Positions 27,300-35,891 of a DNA stretch of 64,000 nucleotides are shown here, one piece after another. The stretch is from assembly GCF_006716785.1 (NCBI RefSeq), contig NZ_VFPQ01000001.1:4340001-4404000 (forward strand). Direction: 5' to 3'. A program made the translations under genes and the position numbers. The stretch comes from Thermopolyspora flexuosa. Lineage in GTDB: Bacteria > Actinomycetota > Actinomycetes > Streptosporangiales > Streptosporangiaceae. Below the pieces are notes generated by a model, which saw only the letters and a program-made list of their open reading frames with translations, ran no database searches and had not been told where the DNA came from. Position 1 is the first letter of the stretch. The number at the start of each line of letters is the position of its first letter.

Positions 27300-28226
27300 A
27301 TGTACGACACGATCACCAATCCGGCGTACCTGCTGCAGCTCGTGCTCAGCGGGCTGTCGATCGGATCGGTGTACGCGCTGTTCGCCGTCTCGTTCGCCAT
27401 CGCGTGGGCGAGCACCTCGCACCTCAACCTCGCCGCGGGCGAGCTGGGCTCGCTCGGCGTGTTCACGCTGGGCAGCCTGGTCGCGGCCGGGGCCGGGGCG
27501 CACCTCGCACTGCCGCTCGTGCTCGCCGGGGCGGCCGTGCTCGGCGCGGCCGTGCACCGCGGCCTGGTCCGGCACGTGGAGACCAAGGGCGTGTTCCCGG
27601 TCGTGCTGCTCACCCTCGCGATCTACCTGGTGGTGAACGCGGCGGTGGGCCTGGTCTGGGGCACCCAGCCGGTCCCCGCGCCGCGGCTCGTGCCGACCGG
27701 CCCGGACGCGCAGATCGTGCTGCTGCAGGGCCCGCCCCAGGCGTACCTCACGTACGGCGACCTCGCCTCGTTCGCGGTGCTCGCGATCGTGGTCGGGGCG
27801 CTCGCGGCCTTCCTGCGCGGCACCCGGTTCGGGCTCGCCTACCGGGCTGTCGCGGCGAACCGCGAGTCGGCCGCGCTCGCCGGCATCCCGCTGCCGCGCA
27901 TGGGGGCGCTCGGCTGGGCGCTCTCGACGGTGATCGCCACGCTCGCGGCGGTGCTGCTCGGGCTGCGCAACGGCACGCTCGACTACACGATGATGACGCC
28001 GCTGCTCGTGTTCGGGCTCACCGCCGCCACGGTGGGCGGGCTGGAGAGCCTCACCGGCGCGGTCGTGGGCGGGCTCGCCCTCGGCCTCGTCGTCAACCTC
28101 CTCCCCGGTCTGCTGCGGTTCGTCTCCGGGGACATGGGGCTGGTCATCGCCCTGGTGCTCGTGCTCGCGGTGCTGCTGCTCCGCCCCCAGGGCCTGTTCG
28201 GACGGACGCGGCTGGAGCGGGTATGA
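27300..28226 (+). CDS. livH: Branched-chain-type ABC permease, LivH-like
   Basis: 308 residues with about eight membrane helices. SIGSVYALFAVSFAIAW near the N-terminus and GGLESLTGAVVGGLALG near residue 265 are LivH family signatures. Forms the inner-membrane channel with LivM. ATG 27300 has GAGGAGGAAG just upstream. It overlaps livM by ATGA. Confidence 0.92.
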   Translation: MYDTITNPAYLLQLVLSGLSIGSVYALFAVSFAIAWASTSHLNLAAGELGSLGVFTLGSLVAAGAGAHLALPLVLAGAAVLGAAVHRGLVRHVETKGVFPVVLLTLAIYLVVNAAVGLVWGTQPVPAPRLVPTGPDAQIVLLQGPPQAYLTYGDLASFAVLAIVVGALAAFLRGTRFGLAYRAVAANRESAALAGIPLPRMGALGWALSTVIATLAAVLLGLRNGTLDYTMMTPLLVFGLTAATVGGLESLTGAVVGGLALGLVVNLLPGLLRFVSGDMGLVIALVLVLAVLLLRPQGLFGRTRLERV

Positions 28227-29338
28227 GGTCGCTGGTCGTGGCACGCGGCGGCGCGGTGCACCGCGCCTACCAGGCGGCCGGCGCGGCGGCCGCGGCCCTG
28301 TTCCTGCTGCTCGCGCCGGTGCTGCTCGAGGACTACCAGGTGACCCTGCTCGGCCAGGCCCTGGCGTACGCGGTGGCGCTGCTCGGGCTCACCCTGGTGA
28401 CCGGGATCAGCGGGCAGATCTCGCTGGGGCACGGCGCGATGTTCGGCATCGGCGCCTACACCACCGCGATCCTCGTCTCCGACCACGGCGTGCCGTTCCC
28501 GGTCGCCCTGGCCGCGTCCGCCGGGATCGGGATCGTCTTCGGCGTGGTGATCGGACTGCCCGCGCTGCGGCTCTCCGGGCTCTACCTCGCGATCGTGACG
28601 ATCACCGCGGCGACCGCGTTCCCGCTGGTCGTGGTGCAGCCGTTCGCGCAGGAGCTCGGCACCGGCGGGTCGAGCGGCAAGCCGGTGGCCCTCGACTGGG
28701 GCAAGCCGTCGTGGTTCCTGCTCGACGTGACGCCGGTCGGGTTCCGGTTCGTACTCGTCGGCGCGGTGTGCGCGGTGGTCTTCGCGCTCACCGGCATGCT
28801 GGTACGCGGCCGGGTCGGCCGGGCGATGACCGCGCTGCGCGACAACCCGACCGCGGCCGCGGCGGCCGGGATCCACCTCGCACAGGTGAAGGTGGGCGCG
28901 TTCGCGTTCAGCACGATGCTCGCCGGGATCGGCGGCTCGCTGTTCATGCTGATGGTGCCGATCGTCAGCCCGGACAGCGTCGGGTTCCCGCTCAGCCTGC
29001 TCTTCATCACCGCGATGATCATCGGCGGGGCGGCCCGGGTGGCCGGGGCGCTCGTCGGCGGGTTCGTCATGGTCTTCCTGCCGTTCCTCACCTCGGAGCT
29101 GGCGCTGCGGGTGCCGGTGCTCGCGGACCTGCCGCAGCCCGGGCTGCTCGCCACCGTGATCTACGGCGTCGTGCTCGTCCTGTGCATCTTCTTCCTGCCC
29201 CAGGGGGTGATGCCGCTCGTCACCGCGCAGCGGGAACGGCTGCTCCGCTTCGTGCCGCCCGGGGTGCACGCCCGCCCGGCCCACGGCAGGCCGGCGGTCG
29301 GCCGGACGGCCGGCGCCGGGCAGCCCGCGCCGCGCTGA
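28223..29338 (+). CDS. livM: Branched-chain-type ABC permease, LivM-like
   Basis: 371 residues, about ten membrane helices. TGISGQISLGHGAMFGIGAY and LRDNPTAAAAAGIHL are diagnostic of LivM permeases. The hydrophilic C-terminal tail (PARPAHGRPAVGR-like, about 30 residues) is longer than usual and Pro/Arg-rich. ATG 28223 overlaps the livH stop. A 130-nt pyrimidine tract separates it from the substrate-binding protein gene. Confidence 0.92.
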   Translation: MRSLVVARGGAVHRAYQAAGAAAAALFLLLAPVLLEDYQVTLLGQALAYAVALLGLTLVTGISGQISLGHGAMFGIGAYTTAILVSDHGVPFPVALAASAGIGIVFGVVIGLPALRLSGLYLAIVTITAATAFPLVVVQPFAQELGTGGSSGKPVALDWGKPSWFLLDVTPVGFRFVLVGAVCAVVFALTGMLVRGRVGRAMTALRDNPTAAAAAGIHLAQVKVGAFAFSTMLAGIGGSLFMLMVPIVSPDSVGFPLSLLFITAMIIGGAARVAGALVGGFVMVFLPFLTSELALRVPVLADLPQPGLLATVIYGVVLVLCIFFLPQGVMPLVTAQRERLLRFVPPGVHARPAHGRPAVGRTAGAGQPAPR

Positions 29339-29340
29339 TC

Positions 29341-29469
29341 CTCTCCGCCGTTCTTTCCGTTCTCTCCTCTTCCGTCTCCTCTCCCTCTCCGCCTCACCTC
29401 TCCGTTCCTTCTCCTCCTGTCTCCGTCTCCCTCTCCTCTCCTCGGTCCTCCCCTCCCCTCTCCTTCCTG
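29341..29469 (+). repeat. Polypyrimidine tract between livM and binding-protein gene
   Basis: About 130 nt of which roughly nine-tenths are C or T on the + strand, made of CTCC, TCTCC and TTCC units. Such mirror-like homopyrimidine DNA can form triplex structures, or leave an unstructured, SD-free mRNA segment. It is the longest such run in the window. Confidence 0.8.
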
Positions 29470-29506
29470 CGGGCCCGCCGCGGGTCCGGCACGAACAGGA
29501 GGTCGT

Positions 29507-30832
29507 ATGACCGCGAAAAAGCTGATCACGGCACTCTCGCTCGCCACCTGCCTCTCGCTGGCGCTCGCCGGGTGCGGCGACAGCCGGGCCGGGGGCGACA
29601 CGGCCGGCGGCGCCGCGCCGCGCGGCGGCACGATGGGCGCGGACGGCGTGTTCCGGGTGAACGCGGACGGCTGCCCGCCGGACGCCTCCGAGCCGCTCCC
29701 CGACGGCGCGCCGATCAAGGTCGGGGTGAGCATGGCGCTGAGCGGGCCGCTCGCCGCGGTCGGGGCCCCGAACATCGACGGCCTGCGCGCGGTGTTCGCC
29801 GCGGCGAACGACGAAGGCGGCATCGACGGGCACCCGATCGAGCTCGTGGTGAAGGACGACGCCTACGACCCGGCCCGGGCCACCGCGAACGCGCAGGCGT
29901 TCACCGGCCAGGACAAGGTGTTCGCCACCCTGCTGCAGATCAGCAACGCCTCGATCATCGCGACCCGGCCGATCTACGAGGCGGCCTGCGTGCCCCAGCT
30001 CGGCACGATCTCCCAGCACAAGGAGGCGGCCGACCCGGAGCGGCACGCGTGGACGACGGTGACCATCCCGCCCGCGGTCACCGAGGCGGAGGCCGCCGCC
30101 GAGTACCTCGCCAAGGTGCACCCGCAGGGCGCGGTGATGGAGTTCCGCCAGCAGGTCACGCTCGGCGAGGACTGGGCCCAGGTGTTCCCGGGCGCGGCGC
30201 AGCGGCGCGGCCTGCGGCTGCTCGAGGTGCAGCACATCGCGCCGACCGAGACCAACCTCGACGCCCCGGCCGCCAAGCTCACCGCCTCCGGCGCGGACGC
30301 GGTGATGGCCGAGGTGCAGGGCCCGATGTGCGTCTCCCTGCTGCAGAGTCTCGCCAAGGCCGGGTTCACGGGCAGCGTGGTGCTCACCTCGGCGTGCAAC
30401 GGCGCCAAGCAGTTCATGCAGCCGCTCGGCAAGGCCGCCGACGGGGTCGCCGCGCTCTTCTTCCAGAAGGACCCGAGCACGCCGAGCGCCCGCACCGACC
30501 CCGGCATGCGGCGGTACTTCGACGACCTGGCGAAGTACCAGCCGAAGGCCGACCCGACCGTGACCATGACCCTCAACGGGTACGAGGCGGGCAACCTGCT
30601 CGTGCACAACCTGCGGGCCGCCGCGCGCATGGAGGGCGGGCTCACCCGGGTCAACCTGATGAACGCCGCGTGGAACGCGCAGGTGGAGCGCACCACGTTC
30701 CTCCAGCCGAAGCAGAGCATGAACGGCCCGAAGGACCCGTACATCATCAACGACGTGACGGTGCAGACCTACGACGCGGCGACCGGCGACTGGAAGCCGA
30801 CCGGGGTCGTCTACACCTACCGCGCCGAGTAG
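29507..30832 (+). CDS. Substrate-binding lipoprotein of Liv-type importer
   Basis: 441 residues. The lipoprotein signal ends in LAGC (Cys about residue 23), followed by a Gly/Thr-rich spacer. The periplasmic-binding-protein type I fold starts at IKVGVSMALSGPLAAVGAPNIDG, the usual Leu/Ile/Val-BP or aromatic-acid-binding motif. Paired cysteines (EAACVP, GPMCVS, TSACNG) may form disulfides. It completes the importer at 25748-29338. Strong SD AGGAGG about 5 nt before ATG 29507, so it can be translated at a higher level than the permeases. The ligand is unknown; the catabolic neighbours suggest an aromatic. Confidence 0.9.
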   Translation: MTAKKLITALSLATCLSLALAGCGDSRAGGDTAGGAAPRGGTMGADGVFRVNADGCPPDASEPLPDGAPIKVGVSMALSGPLAAVGAPNIDGLRAVFAAANDEGGIDGHPIELVVKDDAYDPARATANAQAFTGQDKVFATLLQISNASIIATRPIYEAACVPQLGTISQHKEAADPERHAWTTVTIPPAVTEAEAAAEYLAKVHPQGAVMEFRQQVTLGEDWAQVFPGAAQRRGLRLLEVQHIAPTETNLDAPAAKLTASGADAVMAEVQGPMCVSLLQSLAKAGFTGSVVLTSACNGAKQFMQPLGKAADGVAALFFQKDPSTPSARTDPGMRRYFDDLAKYQPKADPTVTMTLNGYEAGNLLVHNLRAAARMEGGLTRVNLMNAAWNAQVERTTFLQPKQSMNGPKDPYIINDVTVQTYDAATGDWKPTGVVYTYRAE

Positions 30833-30979
30833 CCGCCGGCCGGACGCGCCCGGCTCCGCGAGGGTCCCCACCGGTACGGCACGCCACGTTTTCCCCCGGC
30901 GAGGGGTGGTGGCGGTTCGCCGCGGGCAGGTCATTAAGGTCGCAGGTGGGGACCCATACGGCAGAACAGGAGTTTTTCC

Positions 30980-31771
30980 ATGGCGATGCGGTTTGAGCAC
31001 GAGTTCACGGTTCCGGTCCCGGTCGAACAGGCCTGGCCGGTGCTGCTGGACGTGGAGCGGATTGCACCCTGTTTGCCGGGCGCGTCCATCGACGGGGTCG
31101 AGGGCAACACCTTCACCGGGAAGATGAAGGTCAAGGTCGGCCCGATCACCGTGGCCTACAGCGGCAAGGCGAGCTTCGAGGAGGTCGACAAGGACGCCCA
31201 CCGGGTCGTCCTCAAGGCCGCGGGACGGGAGACGCGGGGCTCGGGCACCGCGAACGCCACCGTGAACGCCCGGCTCCACGACGACGGCGGCAGGACCAGG
31301 GTGACCGTGGAGACCTCGTTCAACGTCACCGGGCGGCCGGCGCAGTTCGGGCGCGGCGTGATGAACGAGGTCGGCGCCAAGCTGATCGACCGGTTCGCGG
31401 AGAACCTCGCCGAGCTGCTGCGCGGCGACACCGAGGCGGCCACCGCCACGCAGCCCGCCGCGGAGACCGCGGCCGCCACCCCCGCCGCGGCCCCGGCCGA
31501 GCCCGCCGCCGCTGAGGCGCCCGCCGCCGGGGAGGCTCCCGCCGCGGAGGCCGCCAAGCCCGCCGCCGAGGCCGCCCAGGAGCCCGCCGCCAAGGCCGAG
31601 CCGAGCCGGCCCGCCGTACCGACGCGGTCCTCGCGCACCGCGGAGGAGGAGGCGCTCGACCTGCTCGAGGTCGCGGGCATGCCGGTGCTCAAGCGGGTGC
31701 TGCCGGCCGTGGGCGCGCTCGCCGCGATCGGCCTGGTCATCTGGCTGATCAGGAAGATCGCCAAGCGCTGA
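30980..31771 (+). CDS. coxG: CoxG-like SRPBCC protein with C-terminal membrane anchor
   Basis: 263 residues. The N-terminal SRPBCC/CoxG domain (about residues 1-150; EHEFTVPVPVEQAWPVLLDV, LPGASIDGVEGN) is followed by an Ala/Pro/Glu-rich linker (about 152-210) and a C-terminal transmembrane helix (VGALAAIGLVIWLIRKIAKR). CoxG proteins tie aerobic CO dehydrogenase to the membrane and its quinone pool. Here it lies about 15.7 kb downstream of coxSLM and just after an importer operon. SD AGGAG (30968-30972), ATG 30980. It could serve coxSLM in trans or act with a different partner. Confidence 0.85.
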   Translation: MAMRFEHEFTVPVPVEQAWPVLLDVERIAPCLPGASIDGVEGNTFTGKMKVKVGPITVAYSGKASFEEVDKDAHRVVLKAAGRETRGSGTANATVNARLHDDGGRTRVTVETSFNVTGRPAQFGRGVMNEVGAKLIDRFAENLAELLRGDTEAATATQPAAETAAATPAAAPAEPAAAEAPAAGEAPAAEAAKPAAEAAQEPAAKAEPSRPAVPTRSSRTAEEEALDLLEVAGMPVLKRVLPAVGALAAIGLVIWLIRKIAKR

Positions 31772-31847
31772 CCGCGTCGCCGTACCCGGCAAAGGTCTGG
31801 ATGACCACCGGTCAGAAGTAGCAAATAACGGACAAAACGCCCCGCCC

Positions 31848-34811
31848 GTGGGGCACGAAGCGGGCGTGGAACACCGCGTTGCCAGGTCCACCCGGCCCGC
31901 TTCGCCACATCGGTCCCGTCCGCGGGCATGGCCGCCCGACGCCGCGGGGCCCGTCACGGCCCCGCCCACCCCCCGGCGGACGGACCCGCCGCACCGCCCG
32001 GTCCCCGGTGCCCCCGAGCGCGCCGACGGCGCGGCGTCCGGCGTACGGCCGGCGACCGGGGTCGTCCCGGTCCCGGCCCGCCCCGCCGCCGACGCCGGCC
32101 CGGACGATCCGCTGGTCAGCGTCATCGTGATCTCCTACAACGACGCGGAACGGCTGGTCCGGGCCGTCCGGTCGGTGCTCGCGCAGACGCTGCGCGCGCT
32201 CGAGGTGATCGTCGTCGACGACGCCAGCACCGACGGCACCGCCGACGCGATCGCCGCGATCGACGACCCGCGGGTGCGCTACGTGCGGCGGCGGGCGAAC
32301 AGCGGGGGCTGCGGCGCGCCGCGCAACGACGGCCTCAGCCGGATCCGCGCGCCGTACGTGATGTTCCTCGACAGCGACGACGAGCTGCCCCGGCACGCCT
32401 GCAAGAGCCTGCTCGCCGAGATCGAGCGCACCGGCGCCGACTTCGTCACCGGGCAGCTCGCCCGGCTCTACGAGGAGAACGGCCGGACCCGGCGCTACTA
32501 CCCCGAGCTGTACCGGCGGCGGGTGGTGCACGGGGTGCGCGAGGACCCGGAGATGTTCCTCGACTGCTTCTCCACCAACAAGCTCTACCGGGCCGCGTTC
32601 CTGCGCCGGGAGGGGCTGTGGTTCCGGGAGGACCTGCGGTACGAGGACCACCTGTGGTCGACCCGGCTGCTGTGCGCCGCCCGCCGGTTCGCCGTGGTGC
32701 CGTGGGTGGTCTACCTGTGGCACCGGGCCCCCGAGGGCGGGCCGTACCGGGTGTCGATCTCGCGGGGCGTGCGCGACCTCGGCAACCTCGCCGACCGGGT
32801 GCGCATGGCGCGGCTGTGCGACCGGCACCTGGTGGCGGCGGGGTTCGCGGACCTGCTCGCCGCCCGGCAGCGCCGGTTCCTCCGCCAGGACCTGCGGGTC
32901 TACCTCAACGAGGCGGTGCCGGTGGCGCCCGTGTCCTGGATCGAGGGCCTGCAGCGGATCGTACGGCCCTACCTGGCGGAGATCAGGCCCGAGGCGTACG
33001 AGGGGATCGACCCGCTGATCCGGGTGTGCTGCCACCTCGTCGCGACCGGCACGCCGGAGGAGCTGCGGGAGGCGGCGCGCTCGCTCACCGGCCCGCGGGT
33101 GCCGCCGCGGCACGCGGTACGCGTGGGCGGGCGGACCTACTGGGGCACCGTGCCGGAGCCGGGCCGGGACATCACCGCCTGCCGCATGGCCGAGTTGCCG
33201 TTCTCGGCCGCGCGGCTGCGGCACGAGATCGAGCGGGTGACCGCCGCGGGCGGGCGGCTCGGCCTCGTGGTGCGCACGTACGACCCGTTCGGGGTGCTCG
33301 GCGACGGCGTCGGGGAGCGGTTCGACGTGCACCTCCGGGTGCGCGGGCTGCGCGTGCCGCTCGCGCCCGAGCGGCACCCGGACGGCGGCTACCTGTCCCG
33401 GGTCGAGCTCGACCTCGCCGAGGTGCCGCTCCCCCGCCACGGCTTCACCGGGCACTGCGTGCCGCGGGTCGTCGTCACCCGGCGCGCGGACGGGCACGCC
33501 ACCCGCGACGTGCTGCTGCTGCCGCCCGCCGCCGACCCGGCCGTGCTGCACGCAGCCAGCCACGAGGTGACCGTGCGGCCCGAGGGGCACGCCGGGGTGC
33601 TGCGGCTCGACTGGCGGTACGCGGGCCGGCCGCACCGGATGCACCGGCTGCGGCGGCGGGTGACAGCGGCGCTGGTGCGCCGGCTGGGGTCGGGCGAGGT
33701 GAAGCTCGCCGCCTACAAGGTGCTGATCCACGTGGTGCCGCGCCGCCGGGACCTGGTGCTGTTCGAGGCCGACTGCGGCCGGGGCTACACCGGCAACCCC
33801 CGCTACATCCACGAGGAGATCCGGCGGCGCGGGCTGCCGCTGCGCGCAGTGTGGTCGACCTCGCGCGGGCGGCGCGGCTTCCCCGACGGCGTGACGCTGG
33901 TACGGCGGTGGAGCTGGCGGTACGTGTGGACGCTCGCCCGCGCCGCGTACTGGGTGGACAGCCACAACCTTGCGCCCGCGTTCCCCAAGCCGCGCGGCAC
34001 CCGCTACCTGCAGACCTGGCACGGCCAGGGAATCAAGACGATCGGCTTCGACGCGCCCGAGCTGCGCGGCGACTTCGAGGAGCCGCGCCGCCGGTGGCGG
34101 GCCGCGGTCGCCCGGTGGGACGCGCTCGTCTCCCCCGGCGCGGAGTTCGAGCGGCTGTTCGTGCCGTCGAACGGCTACACCGGCCCGGTGCTCCGGTACG
34201 GCTCGCCGCGCTGCGACGTGCTCGTGCGCGGCGACGCCGAGACCGCCCGGCGGGTCCGGGCCGAGCTGGAGATCCCCGACGGGGTGCGGGTGCTGCTGTA
34301 CGCGCCGACCTACCGGGATGCGGGGAAGGGCCGGTCGGTGCGGGCCGACCTGCGGATGATGGCCGAGGCGCTCGCCGGCGAGTGGGTGCTCATCCTGCGC
34401 CCCCACCCGACCGAGAGGTACACGGTGCCGCAGGAGGTGCGGCACTTCGTCCGCCCGGCGGGCGGCCACCCGGAGATCAACGATCTCATCCTCGCCTCGG
34501 ACGCGCTGCTCACCGACTACTCGTCGGTGATGTGCGACTACGCGGTGACCGGCAAGCCGATGCTCTTCCTCATCGACGACTGGGAGGAGTACCGGCGGAC
34601 CGAGCGCGGCGTCTACCACGACCTGCCCGCGATCGCCCCGGGGCCCTGCCTGTACACCACCGAGGAGGTGATCGACGCGCTGCGCGACCTGGAGGCGGTG
34701 AGCGCGGCCTACGCGGCCCGGTACGCGGAGTTCCGCCGCACCTGGTGCGCGGACGAGAAGGGGGACGCGGCCGCCCGGGTGGTGGACGCGTTCTTCGGCG
34801 AGGGGAGGTGA
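31848..34811 (+). CDS. Bifunctional GT2 glycosyltransferase / TagF-like glycerophosphotransferase
   Basis: Up to 987 residues. The first ~85 are disordered Pro/Arg/Ala-rich and the start is uncertain: GTG 31848 is used, without an SD. A GT-A family 2 domain follows (VSVIVISYND, VVDDASTDGT, LDSDDE). The C-terminal third is CDP-glycerol:poly(glycerophosphate) glycerophosphotransferase-like (TWHGQGIKT, APTYRD, RPHPTE, DYSSVMCDY). The combination suggests assembly of a glycosylated teichoic-acid-type wall polymer, acting at the membrane's inner face. The stop GTGA overlaps the next gene's start region. Confidence 0.85.
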   Translation: MGHEAGVEHRVARSTRPASPHRSRPRAWPPDAAGPVTAPPTPRRTDPPHRPVPGAPERADGAASGVRPATGVVPVPARPAADAGPDDPLVSVIVISYNDAERLVRAVRSVLAQTLRALEVIVVDDASTDGTADAIAAIDDPRVRYVRRRANSGGCGAPRNDGLSRIRAPYVMFLDSDDELPRHACKSLLAEIERTGADFVTGQLARLYEENGRTRRYYPELYRRRVVHGVREDPEMFLDCFSTNKLYRAAFLRREGLWFREDLRYEDHLWSTRLLCAARRFAVVPWVVYLWHRAPEGGPYRVSISRGVRDLGNLADRVRMARLCDRHLVAAGFADLLAARQRRFLRQDLRVYLNEAVPVAPVSWIEGLQRIVRPYLAEIRPEAYEGIDPLIRVCCHLVATGTPEELREAARSLTGPRVPPRHAVRVGGRTYWGTVPEPGRDITACRMAELPFSAARLRHEIERVTAAGGRLGLVVRTYDPFGVLGDGVGERFDVHLRVRGLRVPLAPERHPDGGYLSRVELDLAEVPLPRHGFTGHCVPRVVVTRRADGHATRDVLLLPPAADPAVLHAASHEVTVRPEGHAGVLRLDWRYAGRPHRMHRLRRRVTAALVRRLGSGEVKLAAYKVLIHVVPRRRDLVLFEADCGRGYTGNPRYIHEEIRRRGLPLRAVWSTSRGRRGFPDGVTLVRRWSWRYVWTLARAAYWVDSHNLAPAFPKPRGTRYLQTWHGQGIKTIGFDAPELRGDFEEPRRRWRAAVARWDALVSPGAEFERLFVPSNGYTGPVLRYGSPRCDVLVRGDAETARRVRAELEIPDGVRVLLYAPTYRDAGKGRSVRADLRMMAEALAGEWVLILRPHPTERYTVPQEVRHFVRPAGGHPEINDLILASDALLTDYSSVMCDYAVTGKPMLFLIDDWEEYRRTERGVYHDLPAIAPGPCLYTTEEVIDALRDLEAVSAAYAARYAEFRRTWCADEKGDAAARVVDAFFGEGR

Positions 34812-34816
34812 CGCCG

Positions 34817-35881
34817 GTGCGGGCGGGCGGCCGGGATCCGGTGGTGTTCGTCGCCTGGGACGCGGAGGCGCTCGGCGGCGTGCAGCGGGTCACCCACACC
34901 CTCGCGCAGGGGCTCGCGGTGCGCGGCCACGAGGTGCACGTGGTCGGCATCCACCGCAGCGCCGCCCCGTTCCGGCATGTGGCCGAGCCCGGCTACCACC
35001 GGCACGTGCTGCAGGGCCGGCTCGGCCGCCCGTCCCGGCGGCGGCTCGCCGCGCTGCTCGGCGCGCTGCGCTCCGGGTACGTGGTCCTCACCTCGCCCGG
35101 GACGGTGGCCTGGGCCCGCGAGGCGATCCCCCGCCACCTGTTCACCGTGGGGCAGTACCACGGCTCGTACGAGCACGCCCGGTCCACCTGGCACCTGCGG
35201 TCGATCCGCCGCCACTACCCGGAGCTCGACCAGGCGGTGTTCCTCAGCCCGGAGGACGCGTGGCGCTTCACCGAGGACTGCCTGCTGCCGAACGCCGCCG
35301 ACGTGCCGAACCCGCTGCCGGTGTGGCCCGCCCGCACCTCGCCGCTCACCGCGCCGCGGGTGCTCGGCGTCGGGCGGCTCGCCGGGGTGAAGCGCTTCGA
35401 CCGGCTGATCTCCGCGTTCGCCGCGGCCTGCCGGGCCGTACCGGAGCGGTGGGAGCTGCACCTGGTCGGCGAGGGCGAGGACGAGCCGCGGCTGCGGGAG
35501 CACGCCGCCGCCGAGGGGGTCGCCGACCGGGTGACCTTCCACGGCCGGGTGCCCGCCGAGCGCATGCCGCTGCTCTACCTCCACGGCTCGATCCTCGCGC
35601 TCACCAGCGACCACGAGGGGCTGCCGCTCGCCGTGGCCGAGGCCGCGTCGTACGGCGTGCCCGCGGTGGCCTTCGACGTGTCGAGCGGGGTGCGGGCGGT
35701 CGCCGCGCGCACCGTGCCGCCCGGCGACCTGGCCGCGTTCACCGCCGAGCTCACCGCGCTCATGGCCGACCTCGCGGCCCGCCGCCGTCTCGGCGCCGCC
35801 GCCCGGGACCGGGTGGCCGCGTACCGGCCGGGGCACGTGCTCGACCGCTGGGAGGAGCTGTTCGCCCGGCTCCGCCTGTGA
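34817..35881 (+). CDS. GT4-family glycosyltransferase
   Basis: 354 residues, GT-B fold. The N-terminal Gly-rich loop is in DAEALGGVQRVTHTLAQG. The C-terminal donor domain has VGRLAGVKRFDRLISAF and the E-x7-E-type motif in SDHEGLPLAVAEAASYG, typical of retaining GT4 enzymes. It is translationally coupled to the TagF-like gene; GTG 34817 is preferred because AGGGGAGG lies 8 nt upstream, while GTG 34808 is in frame and overlaps the stop. Probably adds a sugar to the same surface polymer. Convergent with the next gene, 10 bp away. Confidence 0.85.
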   Translation: MRAGGRDPVVFVAWDAEALGGVQRVTHTLAQGLAVRGHEVHVVGIHRSAAPFRHVAEPGYHRHVLQGRLGRPSRRRLAALLGALRSGYVVLTSPGTVAWAREAIPRHLFTVGQYHGSYEHARSTWHLRSIRRHYPELDQAVFLSPEDAWRFTEDCLLPNAADVPNPLPVWPARTSPLTAPRVLGVGRLAGVKRFDRLISAFAAACRAVPERWELHLVGEGEDEPRLREHAAAEGVADRVTFHGRVPAERMPLLYLHGSILALTSDHEGLPLAVAEAASYGVPAVAFDVSSGVRAVAARTVPPGDLAAFTAELTALMADLAARRRLGAAARDRVAAYRPGHVLDRWEELFARLRL

Positions 35882-35891
35882 CCGGCGGTGG

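Noticed and set aside
27983-32125. 1380-residue minus-strand open frame
   Set aside because: It lies antisense to livH-coxG and reads as Arg/Gly/His-rich low-complexity sequence, a by-product of GC-rich third positions in the real genes.
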